The translations under genes were made by a program, and so were the position numbers. 64,000 bases of DNA, from contig OY720347.1 in NCBI GenBank assembly GCA_963082975.1, positions 47,926,655-47,990,654 of the forward strand, read 5' to 3'. Under the pieces are notes generated by a model. It was not told the DNA's origin. It was given only the letters and a program-made list of their open reading frames with translations, and made no database searches. Below, one piece after another: positions 32,350 to 45,615 of the stretch. The DNA comes from Labia minor. Lineage: Eukaryota; Arthropoda; Insecta; Dermaptera; Spongiphoridae. Position 1 is the first letter of the stretch. Each line of letters begins with the position of its first letter.

Positions 32350-32723
32350 ACTATCTCGCCAGAGATAGTATTGCAATCACGAAAATTTTCGATGTCGAGA
32401 TTTTGATGATTTTATACGTTTTGAAGGTCCCTGAGGCATTTTCAAGGTTAAACAAAATGTCTGTTTGTATGTGTATGTATGTAGACAAGATTACGCAAAA
32501 ACGGTTTGAGCTAGAATAATGAAATGTGGTATACGGGCATTATTCAAAATTCGTAGTTTTCTATCAACTTTTGAGAAATGTAGCTCATCCGGAAGAGGGT
32601 CATTGCTTACCACGTTTTGATTTTTTTTCCTCTAAACTGACCGTAAAAATAAAGATAGTTGATAGTTTTTCACATTATTAAAAATTGTATAAAACTGCTA
32701 TATATAGAGCGGAGACACTCCAG
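32350..32723 (+). repeat. Hairpin-ended repeat family D, copy 1 (internally deleted)
   Basis: Starts with the hairpin CTATCTCGCCAGAGATAG and ends at GGAGACACTCCAG. It shares ATTACGCAAAAACGGTTTGA and AAAACTGCTATATATA with the other copies but lacks their last third. Non-coding. Confidence 0.75.
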
Positions 32724-33776
32724 AGTTTTTATTACTATAGAAGTATAGAATAACGTTCGGGGAATTGCACCAAAATATATTTGCATAGTTTGACCACATT
32801 CTTAAAAAAATCAAGTCAAATTTTAGGTATTATTTACATTTGTACTAACAAAAGTGTAAGTAAATAAAAATGGTAAACCTTAACTTAAATGAACATATGA
32901 AATTGATCCATTCTTGAAACGAATGGCCGCTGAAGACAGGGCCCCCCAACTCCTTAGAAATCTGTGAAACTTTTTTTTAATATGATGTCTCTATGTGGCA
33001 CCGCTAAGAAGCGCTGCAGGCGCATAACCGATAACTCTGCATGCCAAAACCAGGCAAACACACACACACACACACAGCTAGATTTTTTTCAATTAGTTAC
33101 TGCTTGCACTCGCATGGTGGCGCCAAAAACTTTGTTTCAGCAAAGACAATAGAGTTTACTAGTCTTAAAGACATAGCTGAAGACCACAGACCATCCGTTA
33201 TCAGACCTGGACACTCATTTTTGTTTTCTGAAACTGCGTTTTGCGCTATCTACTGAAATTTAGAATGAAACTTTTATGAAAAGGGGGTGGGGGGCTTGTG
33301 GCACGTTTTTTAAATTTATTTTTATTTAGAAGGAATATTCGCAATTAAAAAAATATTGTTGAATTTTCAGTTAAGTGAAAAATCATTTATTTTGAGATAA
33401 AACTGACATCACCAAGTGAGGAAGACATTTTTTCCCCATTAAAAGAAAACGAGTTAGGCGACTGAAAGATTACATAATTTTACAAAAGTCTATTATTTAT
33501 TTTTATTTATTTTATTTTTAATTTTTTTTATCATTTCCATATCTGAACTCTTCAATTCAATTAAAATAAAAGCAATTGGGAGAGAAGCATCATAAATTGA
33601 TAAAATTGTGGATATAACAATTTTAAGAATCGATTTCTTTTACAGGTAAAAATCTTGTAATATTGTAAAAATATGTAATTAATTTATATTAAAAATGTAA
33701 ATAACAATCTTTCACAGAGAAAGGAAATTGATTTAAAAGTAATACCAAATGCTAAACATTCTTATATATATATAAT
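32724..33776. other. Spacer with a diverged piece of the Tigger-like element
   Basis: 33240-33410 is an inverted, diverged match to about 10050-10240 inside the TIR element at 9000-10533. A (CA)n tract lies at 33058-33076. The two short frames over it are repeat-derived. Confidence 0.45.
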
Positions 33777-34773
33777 ATCTAATCAAAAACATACCTGTTA
33801 AAAAGGGGGCCAGGTTCCTATCGGCTATTTGTTTGCCTAAAAAAGGGTTCAAATCCATCCCAATGCCAAGTTTAGATGCACTTCAAAATCATTCATAATC
33901 ATTTTTATCAACAGCCTGATCCACTGGTAAACATTTGGCATTCCAAAGAATAGCCACCACACCCAGTCCTCCGCCTCCTGCATCCAGGCACGCCACTTTA
34001 TTCACGTCAACGGTCCATCTGGCCGAAATTCACTTTACCATACACCCAACTTAAAATATGGTATAGTTGTTAAAATACGTAGGTACATGGTTTAAAATAT
34101 CTAAAATTATAATACTTAGAAATTTGAACTTGGCAGGTTTTCGTGCTGTACAAAACACTCAGTCCCACACCAAGTCCTCCGCCTCCTGCATCCAGGCACA
34201 CTACACGCCACTTTATTCACGTCAACGGTTCATCTGGCCGAAATTCACTTTACCATATACCCAACTTAAAATATGGTATAGTTGTTAAAATACGTAGGTA
34301 CTTGGTTTAAAATATCTACAATTTTAATACTTAGAATTAGCAGGTTAATTTATTTATTTAAATAATAAATATAATTATACAATTAATCAAATGTTACGTA
34401 CAGTACGAAAACCTGCCAAGTTCAAATTTCTAAGTATTATAATTTTAGATATTTTAAACCATGTACCTACGTATTTTAACAACTATACCATATTTTAAGT
34501 TGGGTGTATGGTAAAGTGAATTTCGGCCAGATGGACCGTTGACGTGAATAAAGTGGCGTGCCTGGATGCAGGAGGCGGAGGACTGGGTGTGGTGGCTATT
34601 CTTTGGAATGCCAAATGTTTACCAGTGGATCAGGCTGTTGATAAAAATGATTATGAATGATTTTGAAGTGCATCTAAACTTGGCATTGGGATGGATTTGA
34701 ACCCTTTTTTAGGCAAACAAATAGCCGATAGGAACCTGGCCCCCTTTTTAACAGGTATGTTTTTGATTAGATT
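33777..34773. repeat. Large palindrome with arms of about 376 bp
   Basis: 33777-34152 and 34397-34773 are inverted copies that look nearly identical over their length. Both end in the AATCAAAAACATACCTGTTA type sequence. The centre holds a third, direct partial copy (34153-34345) of 33959-34145. The parts are G+C-richer than the surroundings. I see no confident coding sequence. Most likely a foldback-type element or a recent inverted duplication. Confidence 0.85.
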
Positions 34774-35807
34774 TCAATACTTTTTTTTAAGAAAGCTTCC
34801 TATTTTTTCCTTTTTGTGCCGCGCCCGCGTCCATTCTTAGCCTTTGAAGTAATTTTGTGTTTAAAAAAATTGCAAATTTTTTTAAATTAAAATTATATTT
34901 GTTTATATATTAAATATAATAATTTTATTTGTTCTTTTATTCTATAGTTCTGAATTTCCAACTTGTATTGAATAATAAATAATTAGAACTATTAATATTA
35001 ATTGAAAATTATATAGAAACTGTTAAGTTATAACAATAAAAATAAACAAACATTAATTTAAATTATAAAGTAAAATGGTTTAACACTATTATATATATTT
35101 ATAATTTACACCTAACGCTACTTGTATAGGTAAAATGTCACTTCTGGTAGTCAGATCATGATGAAATTTGGTATCTGAATTTTTTTCATATTTTTAAATC
35201 TATATACAAAATATGAAGCAAATATCTCGAAGCAAACTTGAAAGGTAAACGCAACCAGTGTAGGTAAAGTACCACTTCCGGTTAACCGATTTTGACGAAA
35301 TTTTAAAAGAAATCTACAAACTGTGAATAATATCGGTGTACCAAATTTCGAAGTCCTAGCTTGATTAGTTTCTGACAAAACCAATGAATTCGTTAAAATC
35401 GCATTGATATTCGATTATAACAACTCAAGCTTGACCGATTTCTTAAATTTCATAATTTTTTGTTAACCTACTTATAACACATGACCTGTATGCCAAATTT
35501 CATAGCTCTAGGACAATTGGAAATACCCTAAGAATTTTGTTGACCAATCAGTGAATCAGTTCCAAAATAAGCTATTTTCACAGGGTCATATTTCAGGATC
35601 TACTGAAGCTATAACTATGAAATTTGGCATACTGCTTTAGTTCTAGTATATGACTACGTAGATAAAATTTTATCTCTGTACTTGCAATAGGCACTGAGAT
35701 ACAGGGGGGTCAAAAGTGACTCCAAACCATTCGTGTAAATATACTTACGGCATGCGCGCGGCTTGCTGGAACTTGGCCGGCGCACTGCCGTGCGCATAGA
35801 TATATAT
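34774..35807. repeat. Degenerate repeat with recurring ATGAAATTTGGTAT motifs
   Basis: From about 35110, phrases such as GATGAAATTTGGTATCTG, GACGAAATTTTAAAAG and ATGAAATTTGGCATACTG recur at irregular spacing in both orientations. They end in a GC-rich stretch at 35750-35795 (GCATGCGCGCGGC and later GCCGGCGCACTGCCG). This resembles old dispersed repeat DNA. The frame at 35151 on the minus strand is a by-product. 34774-35109 is plain A+T-rich. Confidence 0.4.
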
Positions 35808-35884
35808 TGAAGTTAATTTATATATAATATATATATTGAAGTTAATATATATATAATATATATATTGAAGTTAATATATATATA
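35808..35884. repeat. 34-bp tandem repeat, three copies
   Basis: ATATATTGAAGTTAATTTAT and close variants recur three times, separated by TATA tracts. Confidence 0.8.
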
Positions 35885-36517
35885 CGTATATTCTGTTTTA
35901 TTTTTTTATTATTTATCTCTCTCACTTTCTTTTCTAAAATTCACTCTTTCAGCTATGTTAAATTATTTTTTTCCCTTCGTCGACAGTTTCTTTTAAAAAG
36001 AGTTCCATCTCCTTTGATCAAATTTATTAATAATTGCTATTAACATTGAATGTTTCTAGTTGCATCCCATTCTCTCCAATCCTTTGTTCAAATTAGTAAT
36101 TTTAATAAAAAGAAATGATCTCGATTGTTCGAGAATGTCTCAATTAATCAGAAAATTGTCTCTTTCTTACAAAGATGTGATTAACATTTAACCCCCTCCC
36201 ACATAAGCAAATAAATGACATAATCTCGAATATGTTGTAAATGGAAGATATTATTTTGCATTGAGAATAAGAAAGAAAAAGAAATATCACATTGTAAAGA
36301 TTATTTTTCGTTTGAGTTGGTTTCCATCAACGTGTGAACGTAGGTATAAAATATTTTTTGAATTCTTATTTGATAATATGTATTTTTCTAGATGAGGGTG
36401 GTATTTGTAGAGGGTGTATACTAAATTAATCTCTGTCTTCCCCTTAAATATTACTAAATATTATTATTAATAATATTAAATGTTCGGTTGAAAAATTCTT
36501 TAGAATATATTCTTATT

Positions 36518-36549
<32 letters not shown>

Positions 36550-38582
36550 TATACTTTTTTTATAATTTCTACATTAAATTGCTTGCGAAATCGTTGAATT
36601 GAAAATGGTACATAACATATCAACGATATGAAAGATGTAACGTGGAGCAGTAAGCTTTGAGCAAGAAGAAGCTTTCTCCTCTGTCCGTTGTTTGTATCAA
36701 AACCTATTTAACAAAACAAGGCCTCTTACTTAAGTTTGATAACCTCTTGAGCCACCAAAGAGATTATTTCGAAAAAAAACATCAGCGGCTGAGAGGTCAT
36801 CTAACATGCTTCCTTTGGAATTCATTTTTCTATAATAAAACGAATTGACGGGAGTGAATGTCTGCAATTGGAGCTTGAATATCGGTTATTACAAAGCTAC
36901 ATGTGCACTCAACCACAACTCGTACTATTCTTCCAATCCCAATGGATTCGAATCTGCTTTTCATATGACAATAAAAATTTCATAAAAATCTCTTAATATA
37001 TACTATTATTTGTCATCTATCTATATTAAATTTAGTTTATTTGTTAGAATTACCTACTTGCAGGCATCTTATTTTCAAATTTATACTTACATTGATTTTC
37101 ATGAAATAAATAATAAATAATAATAATAATAATTTATTTTCTTATATAATCCTAGATCTTATTTAAAGAGACTGTAATAGCTCCTTCACCACGAATTTCA
37201 TATATGATTATAATATATAGTACTTTCGGTTCCAACTGTTACTGTTAACCACAAGTTAATTACAAACCTAGTGATATTATAAACTATATATAACCTACGA
37301 TTATTGTCGCATTCATGTGCTAAAAGGAAATCTCATATATTTTAATTTTAATTATTTCATTAGTAGAAGATTATTAATTAGAAATAATCATAAAACTTTT
37401 TAGCAATTTTTGTTAAAAATATATATTAAACGATATTATTAAAAGAGAAATGATCTTTTTAAAATATTCCATCAAAAGAATTTATAAAATGAAATTAATG
37501 AGATCAATTGAAAACCATTTTCAAGAAATGACTCTTAACAAGAATTTCACTTTGCAAAGCTTAAATGAATTATAAAGCCTTTTACTTTCAATCGACGTTT
37601 TGGGGCAATGATATACATCAAAGAACAAAAATTTCAAAATATTAAACTTTCATAAATAATATAGTATTTTTAAAATTAATAGAATCATTTTTTTTTTATT
37701 ATATTAATGTTAAGTACTAGAATTTACTTTAGGTTTTATGATGTTTTTGCATTTGAATTAGGATTTTTTTATTTATTTAATTTTTTTGACAAATTTACTT
37801 ATGTAATAATTTAAACAAAAATTATACAAATCAAAATAATTATACAATTAATTGGAATATTTTAAAGTATTTAGAAAAATTTCTTACAACAAAAAAATAT
37901 TCAATCCATTCATGAAACTTAATTTATAATTTTAATTTTTTATATAAAACAAACATATATATCACTTGAAATCTTAAAAAAAACAAATTTTTCTATTATT
38001 TATTGACTTTCTCAATATTTTTTTTTTTAGAAGAAAATTAGCGAAAAATAATTATATTGTTTTTAAATTATATACAAACAAAAACAAAGGAGACAGATTG
38101 TGATAAAAAAATTTGATAATAAGTTAAGAAAAGTTTTAGGATATTAAGTCAACTTTTTTATGAACTTATCTAAAAATATGAACATGAGTTGTTATGTTGC
38201 ATTATATGAAGAGTTTCATCAAAGTTGTCAAACAAAGGAAACAAATATGAAGGAAGAAAGGACAAGAGTTGGAAAGTTAAATAGTTCGCTGGGATGTGAC
38301 AAGAACATAACATAAATAGAAACTTATCTATAGGAAACATTTTACCACTTGTGATCGTACACTTATTAAAAATAATAAATATTATTTAATGAATGAAGTT
38401 TTAAATGTTTTTTTTTTATGTAAAAACAAAAATGTTAATTTTTATTATTAATATATAAATATACTTATCCGGTTTGAAATATAATATTGATTAGTGTACT
38501 ATATTATTATTAATTTGACATGTTTAAATTTTTTAATATATATTAAAAGTATTATTAAAATACTAATATCACTGTTAGATAT
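35885..38582. other. A+T-rich spacer with one balanced patch
   Basis: A (TTA)n(TA)n tract lies at 36516-36553. 36600-36970 is noticeably less A+T-biased and has a 63-codon frame (36657-36848) with no motif that I recognise; a decayed gene or unknown repeat is possible. The rest shows nothing. Confidence 0.35.
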
Positions 38583-38868
38583 TAAATAAATAAATTTAAG
38601 TAAAAAGAAATCTTTTTAAAAAATACACTTTACTTAAAATTGCACTAAAAAGTAAAAAATAAAATCACTTTAAAGTGTGTGCGCTCAAATTATAATAACA
38701 CCAAATGGAAGCAAATGTTTTACGGTGTTAAATGTTTTACGGTCTTATTATAATTTGAGCGCACACAGTTTAAAGTGATTTTATTTTTTACTTTTTAGTG
38801 CAATTTTAAGTAAAGTGTATTTTTTAAAAAGATTTCTTTTTACTTAAATTTATTTTATACTTTTTAGT
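38583..38868. repeat. Hairpin MITE with arms of about 120 bp
   Basis: 38583-38703 and 38748-38868 are close inverted copies (TTTAAGTAAAAAGAAATC and its complement outward, GTGTGCGCTCAAATTATAAT inward) around a loop of about 45 bp. No coding. A non-autonomous DNA element is likely; I could not fix the family. Confidence 0.75.
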
Positions 38869-40308
38869 CATATTCAGCGCCTCTAGAACTGCTATCGCCA
38901 TCTATGATTGAAATAGTGAACTATTCCATATTCCGCATATGAAAGTTTAGTTAATTAATTACCACTAATAGATAAATAATTCAGTGGATTTTTCAATTGA
39001 TTCGTGTATTATTAGCAGGAGCTAGCGCGTATGCAAAATTTCAAGTTGATTGAATGACGGGAAGTTGTTGAAATATCGATTATAAAATGCCGCGGACAAC
39101 GTACAACCGGACAACCCGCGTACAACCGGACAGAGTAAGTAAAAGTGTATAATAACACACATTTTTGTTGCATATATTTTGTTCCATAATAATTGTCACA
39201 TTTGATCAAACTTTTATAGCATGGATTTTCAAAAGTAATAGTTTGTTGAAAAGGGTTATTCAAGGCTTTCTAACAAGCTTGGGAACTTAAAAATTAGTGA
39301 TAAATAGGTGAATAAAAAATAAGAAATAAGTTCTTTATTAATTTTATAGTAGTAGTAAAATAATTATTACAGTACAAAAATTTTTAAATAGCATTCATTC
39401 GTTATCAATAATCGGATCAAAAGTATCCAAATGTGGGACGGAGTAATTGGCCATTTGATAGATTTTTTATCAAAATTAGCTTTTTAATTTTAAATTTAGC
39501 TCGAGATATCGATAAATATCAAGAAGAGTCTCTTCTGGATTGATTAACAATGAAATAAAGAGTAATCGCTGAATTTATAATATAATTGTGAATCTTTTAA
39601 AACACGAGTTAAGCGCTATTGCATTTTAAGGTTAGTTTCTTATGCAAAACGTTATGGATATGATTCACTTTATTTTCAATTTGTTATGTTTTATTTAATA
39701 ATAATTTCAAACCAAAAGATCAATTCAATAGTTGATACTACAAATTATATTAATCAATTTGAAATATTTTCTTAATGTGAACATTAACAATTAACACAAG
39801 AGGGTGGTCCATTTCTGAAACAAATATCACATTTTTTTTAGAAATTGACAAGAGGTGGTTAATTACTTAAATATTTGCATTAATACAATAATAAATATTT
39901 TTTATTAAATAAGAAAGAATAATTAAAAAAGATTAAAAATGAGCAGCTTTAAAGAGGAAAAGGAAAAAGAAATGAAGGAAAAAGTTCCATAGAGAGAAAA
40001 AAAAATAAAGGGAGAAAAGACAGTTTGTAAAGAATGAGTTAATAGTTCTGAATATTCTGACTTCAGTTTTAAAATATCACACAGATGAAAATAATTGAGT
40101 TGAAGCCAGTGATGGGGATCAGAAGGCTCTAAAATTCAATGGTTGCATGTTCGAAAAAAGATAAACAAATACGTGGAGAAAAAATCATACAATTGTTTGA
40201 AGAAGAAACCACGATTTGATCTATGAAAAATACAGGAGATTTATGGAAATGTCCAAAAACTGCTGATAACCTTGATTACAATTGGAAGAGCATAGTAGCA
40301 TAAATAAG
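38869..40308. other. Spacer, unassigned
   Basis: A small direct repeat GTACAACCGGACA lies at 39100-39132. 40020-40300 is more balanced but shows no gene. Confidence 0.35.
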
Positions 40309-40867
40309 CTGGAGTGTCTCCACTCGACTATCTCGCAATTTGATTTGGATTAAATAACATGTATATTATATTTAAATTAAATTTAATGAATTATAAATTG
40401 TAAATTAAAATTAATAAATAATATTTATTGAAACAGTTTGGCTCTTTGTTGATGGCACCACATCAGGTGTTGACTCGTGATTTTCAGTGTTAAAAAATTA
40501 ATTCCGGCACTTTCAGCGATTCAATCAAGCTGAAATTATATATATAGCAGTTTTTTACAATCTTTAATCATATGAAAAATTATCAAACATATATCTTATA
40601 TCTTATCTTATATATCTTATATATTTTTACGGTCACTATAGAGGAAAAAAAATCAAAACGTTGTAGGTTATGACCCCCTTCCGGTTGAGCTTCATTTCTC
40701 AAAAGTTGATAGAAATTTTGGCGTAATCTTGTCTAGATACATACACACACACAGACATTTTTCTCAACCTTAGTGAAAATGATTCAGGTATCTTCAAAAC
40801 GTATAAAAACATCAAAATCTCAACCTCGAAAATTTTCGTGATCGCAATACTATCTCTGGTGAGATAA
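40309..40867 (-). repeat. Hairpin-ended repeat family D, copy 2
   Basis: On the minus strand it runs from the hairpin at 40850-40867 to CACTCCAG at 40309. It contains the last third missing from copy 1, including CCTGATGTGGTGCCATCAAC. It is shorter than the others around the TTTGAGAAATG block. Confidence 0.8.
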
Positions 40868-43849
40868 TAAAAATGTTAACTAATTCCCGATATGAACTGT
40901 AAATATAAAGAAGAATTAAAATAAATTATAAGAAAATATAAAAAAATATTAAAAAAACAATCGTTAGTAAATTATTTTATTTTTATTTATTTTAAAACCA
41001 TTTCAGGTTGATGGTCATGGTCAACTACTGGATCAAAATATAGTCAATTTCTAAAACTTCAGATTTTCAGATAGTCAATTACTTGAACAAAAATACGTTT
41101 AGAATAAAATGAAAAAAAAATATTTAAATATAAATATATTACATTAACCGAATATTTGTGTTATAGTGATAATTAAAAATAGTTATACAATATGTTAGCA
41201 CTCTTTTGTTGTTATTCTCATTCTAATAGTGTTTTTTATGAAAATTTCTCTTAAGATGATCAACTACTGGAACCTTTACTCTATATATATTTATTATATA
41301 AGAGAATGAAAAATGATCTGAACTTCATCAACAATTAAGTACAAAACAAATCGACTAATTTTCATTAAACGGTTTTGAAATTTATTCATATTCAGGAGGA
41401 AATTAATAAATAATCTTGTACAACTTCATTAATTATACTATATAATTTACATATACGACTATATAATAAAAGACTCCTCCCAACATTTAATTATTATTAC
41501 CATTTTTAGATTTTTCATAAATTTTTCTAAAATATATTTGGGATGATTACTTAATAGTGTACAGATAATCATTTCGAAAATTGGGACTAATTTTTTAGCT
41601 GATTTTAATTTTAGAACTTTTTCAAAAGATCTTTAACGTTCAACGATTGTTACCAATAAAACAACTATTTGAAATTTGATAAAATTTTAAAAGTGTTTTT
41701 TATATGTTTTGTTTTCTCTGAAAACCATACAAAGGATGTTTACTATAGCCATGACAGTTTCTCCATTTTGATATGATAATATGAACCATTCCTGGAACGA
41801 TCCCAAAATCCAATTAAATTCTTAAGAGATTAATTTGATTTGTTTTGTTATTAATATTTTGAAGGTGGGATGGTCGTTGCATTTCTAAATTACCTTGAAG
41901 AATAAAATATAATATATATAACAAAAATGATATCAACTTTATATACTTACTACAAAACAAAAACAATGTCTCGAAATATATATTAAATTGACGCCCCTTA
42001 TGAAACACCCTTTATAAGATAATTTAGTGAAAATACATTTTCCGCTCACTTCACCCGTCAAGATAATTAAGAAAATAAAAATCACTTGATAACCTTTTAT
42101 AAAGTCATTAATTTTTGTATTTGTATGAATTTATATATGTATTTATAAAACCACTTTAAAATATAATTGATTATGCAAATAATGATAAATAAACAAAATT
42201 ATTAGAATACAATTTTGATATATGTTGCTTTATTTAAGTGGATATGTTTTTGGTACGAAAAAATGAATTTAATGAAATGATTTATATCTATTAAAAAAAA
42301 ACTTTTGTTTAAAGCGAATAATAGCATTTTACAAGAGTTGTTGAAAATGGCATTATTATTAATTTTTTTTTTATTTTTTTTTTTAAAGAATTTAATATGT
42401 TGTACATTCTTCAATTATAATTGAAATGAAATGTATTATTTGGTTTTTATTTGATCATAAATGTCATCGGCCGTAAGTAACTTTCATCGTAAATCGACAA
42501 CTAAATTAAAAAAAAAATATGTTTAATATAATTAATAATTATTTGCTTCATTGATTGTAAATTTTATAATAAGTTTCTTTAATATTGATTAAGACATCAA
42601 AAAATATTGACGAAATTAAGATTTTCTTTTTTTTTTTGGTAAAAATGAATATAAAGTTAAATTTTATTTAATTTAAATAATAAATGTATAATTGAGTCTT
42701 TCTATTTTAATTTAATATTCTTTTAAAAATGTATAATTTTATAAAAAAAATTGTGTTCAAAATAATAAAAATATAAAAAAAAATTATAAAATAACGTTTT
42801 TCTCACGGATTAAAAAGAATAAAATAATTTTTCTATAAGCTTGACAAAGTTTATGGATGAATTGCTTCACATTCAACGAAAAACGTTGGGCGCATTTAGT
42901 TTTAATTTATTCATATGAAAAATCAAATCAAATTTTTGTAATAATAAAATTTTATGAAACACATAAACTGGCAAAAATTTTTATCTTGCAATAAAATTGA
43001 TAGTTTAAGATCTAAGAAATTAATCTTTTATTATTTTTCACTATAATATACTTATATCAAAGTATGAATCAAAATTTAAAAGAATTTTAATTAAATTTAG
43101 ACATTATCAATCAAATCCAAAATGGTTGATAATATTAGAAGAAATACTGTGAAATGTTTTAGTGTGGTATGGTATATATATATATATATATTTATTTATG
43201 TAAGAAATAAATTATTTTAAATACTTATATTAAACATCGGGTATCAATTGTGAATTATTCTAATTGTATAAGTATAGAAAATTATTTGGGTACTATTATT
43301 ATTAGCCCAAATAGCTTGACTTTCTCTTTAAAAGAAATCAATTTGAAATTTACTTTAATTAAATTTTAGGATTATATAAAAATTATCTTTAATCATTAAT
43401 ATACATAGATGGTAAAATTAAAAAAAAAATTCTTTAATCATCTAATGTTTAACATGAATAAAAAAAAATGAGGAAATCAATTTGTTCTTAAGGGATTGAA
43501 CGAATGATTCAGCATTTTACATTCAATTTAATAATGAAATCGGAAACAATACAATTATTATTATTATTAAGAGAGGCAGAAGTGTGAATACAATGATAAA
43601 ATAGTGAATTCAATTTAAATAATTAAATCTTGTTTTACATAAAAATGAATAAACAAATTTCCATTCATATATTTTAAATTGATGAAATACAATATAAAAT
43701 GGCATTTCGAATTTAATAAAAATAATTGAATTTAACATATCAATTTTGGTTCACTTAATATAGATATTGATGAGTAATGAGAGAGAGGGGGAGAGAGGGA
43801 GAGAGAAAGAGAAACCATATTTTTCATTTCAATTTTGTCCAAAATTAGC
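40868..43849. other. A+T-rich spacer
   Basis: 42770-42905 is the inverted copy of the dispersed repeat at 27090-27220. A (GA)n tract lies at 43779-43812. No gene is seen. Confidence 0.4.
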
Positions 43850-44238
43850 TTAACCCTTTCAATACTGTAGGGACATATTGTCCCAGAGAATTTCTAATAT
43901 ATACTAAAATAATTTAAATGCTTACAAATGCATTGGGATCTGGGATTTCAGTTGTGTACGGTCATAGGCTAGTAAATAAGCCCAAAACTGTCTGCGTTTT
44001 TAATTTTTTATAATATTTTGTCATTCTAGATGTTACTAGCAAACAGTATACACGGGTCATGCCTATTATTACCTGTTTTTATTTGTTCTGTGCTCGGATT
44101 TGCGTAGGAAGCTATTTATAATTTTATATTACTTATTTAGTGTGCAGCAATAATTTTTATCAGTTTTTTAGTTCCAAAAATAATAATGGGACTTATATGT
44201 CCCATCAGTATTGAATAACCGATATATTCAAAAATAAG

Positions 44239-44541
44239 CTGGAGTGTATCCACTCGGCTATCTCGCAATTTGTTAAAAAATTAATTCCGGTACTTTCAGC
44301 GATTCAATCAAGCTGAAATTCTATATATAGCAGTTTTATACAATTTTTAATCATGTGAACAATTATCAAACAAAAATCTTTATTTTTACGGTCAGTTTAG
44401 AGGAAAAAAAATCAAAACGTTGTAGGTAATGACCATCTTCCGGTTGAGCTACATTTCTCAAAGCCTTCAAAACGTATAAAAACATCAAAATCTCGACTTC
44501 GAAAATTTTCGTGATCGCAATACTATCTCTGGCGAGATAGT
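44239..44541 (-). repeat. Hairpin-ended repeat family D, copy 3 (short)
   Basis: Both characteristic ends are present (CTGGAGTGTATCCAC at 44239 and the CTATCTCTGGCGAGATAG hairpin at 44523-44540), with a shortened interior. It lies inside the piggyBac element. Confidence 0.8.
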
Positions 44542-44550
44542 AAAAAGGGG

Positions 44551-44619
44551 ACAAAGATCACTTGCCAAATGTGCACAGTAGTGCTCTGCAATGATTGTTT
44601 TGCTAAGTATCATTCTTGA
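44551..44619 (+). pseudogene. piggyBac transposase C-terminal cysteine-rich domain remnant
   Basis: The frame reads TKITCQMCTVVLCNDCFAKY, then HS and a stop. This is the CxxC...LCxxCFxxYH ending of piggyBac transposases. The rest of the transposase is gone; repeat D copy 3 ends just upstream. Confidence 0.75.
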
Positions 44620-44625
44620 TTACTT

Positions 44626-45330
44626 TATATATATATATATATATATATATTATTATCAGATTTATCAGGGATATGATCACGTATTTTTGTGAGATTGTTT
44701 TCTCGACGTTTTGGCACCCATTTTGGCGCCATTTTAGGTTAGATTATTTAGGTGGGAATATTTTTGGGATTCTGGGTCTTAGTCTGTGTGACCAAGGGTT
44801 AATATCGGGATTTTGGGTTGATAGGTTGGGTGGTTTTGTACTCACTGCGTTGCTAGTGTAGAGCTCCGAAGAATCCTGGGCAATCCTAAGACCAGCACAC
44901 GTCCGCACTGGACAACAGTCCGAGGGTTAATATCGGGATTTTGGGTTGATAGGTTGGGTGGTTTTGTACTCACTGCGTTGCTAGTGTAGAGCTCCGAAGA
45001 ACGGACTGTTGTCCAGTGCGGACGTGTGCTGGTCTCAGGATTGCCCAGGATTCTTCGGAGCTCTACACTAGCAACGCAGTGAGTACAAAACCACCCAACC
45101 TATCAACCCAAAATCCCGATATTAACCCTTGGTCACACAGACTAAGACCCAGAATCCCAAAAATATTCCCACCTAAATAATCTCTTGAAAATGGCGCCAA
45201 AATGGGTGCCGAAACGTCGAGAAAACAATCTCACAAAAATACGTGATCATATCCCTGATAAATCTGATAATAATAATAACAATAAAATTCACGGAAACCT
45301 AAACCAACATATATATATATATATATATAT
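44626..45330. repeat. Foldback repeat family C, copy 2, with (TA)n at both ends
   Basis: The arms at 44653-44945 and 45000-45277 are inverted copies (TTATCAGGGATATGATCACG outward; GTTGATAGGTTGGGTGGTT inward). The centre carries an extra direct copy of the inner arm. (TA)n tracts lie at 44626-44652 and 45309-45330. Frames over the palindrome are not genes. Confidence 0.85.
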
Positions 45331-45615
45331 GCAGTAAAAAATAAATGTTTAATTTCAATTATGTTTTTCTTTTCTTTTTTTTCTTATTTTATGTGCTCCA
45401 CAATTTTACTATCAAAAAATACTGTTGGGACATACGACCCACTCACCAATAATATTGGGACAATATGTCCCAATTATTATTGTACAATAATCAAAAAATA
45501 ATATGATCATTTAATAATATGATGTTTTTCCCGCTAAACTAAATTAGAAATAAATATTTTCTGCTATAAATATCACATTAATTATTAGAAAAAAAAATCG
45601 TATTGAAAGGGTTAA

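Larger units (their letters stand above)
43854..45611. mobile_element. piggyBac element derivative with nested insertions
   Basis: The left end CCCTTTCAATACTG and the right end CGTATTGAAAGGG are inverted repeats bordered by TTAA (43850-43853 and 45612-45615), the piggyBac target. The palindromes GGGACATATTGTCCC (43870) and GGGACAATATGTCCC (45459) and similar ones recur just inside both ends and could be transposase-binding sites. The last codons of a piggyBac transposase survive at 44551-44619. Repeat D copy 3 and foldback C copy 2 are inserted inside. Confidence 0.85.
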
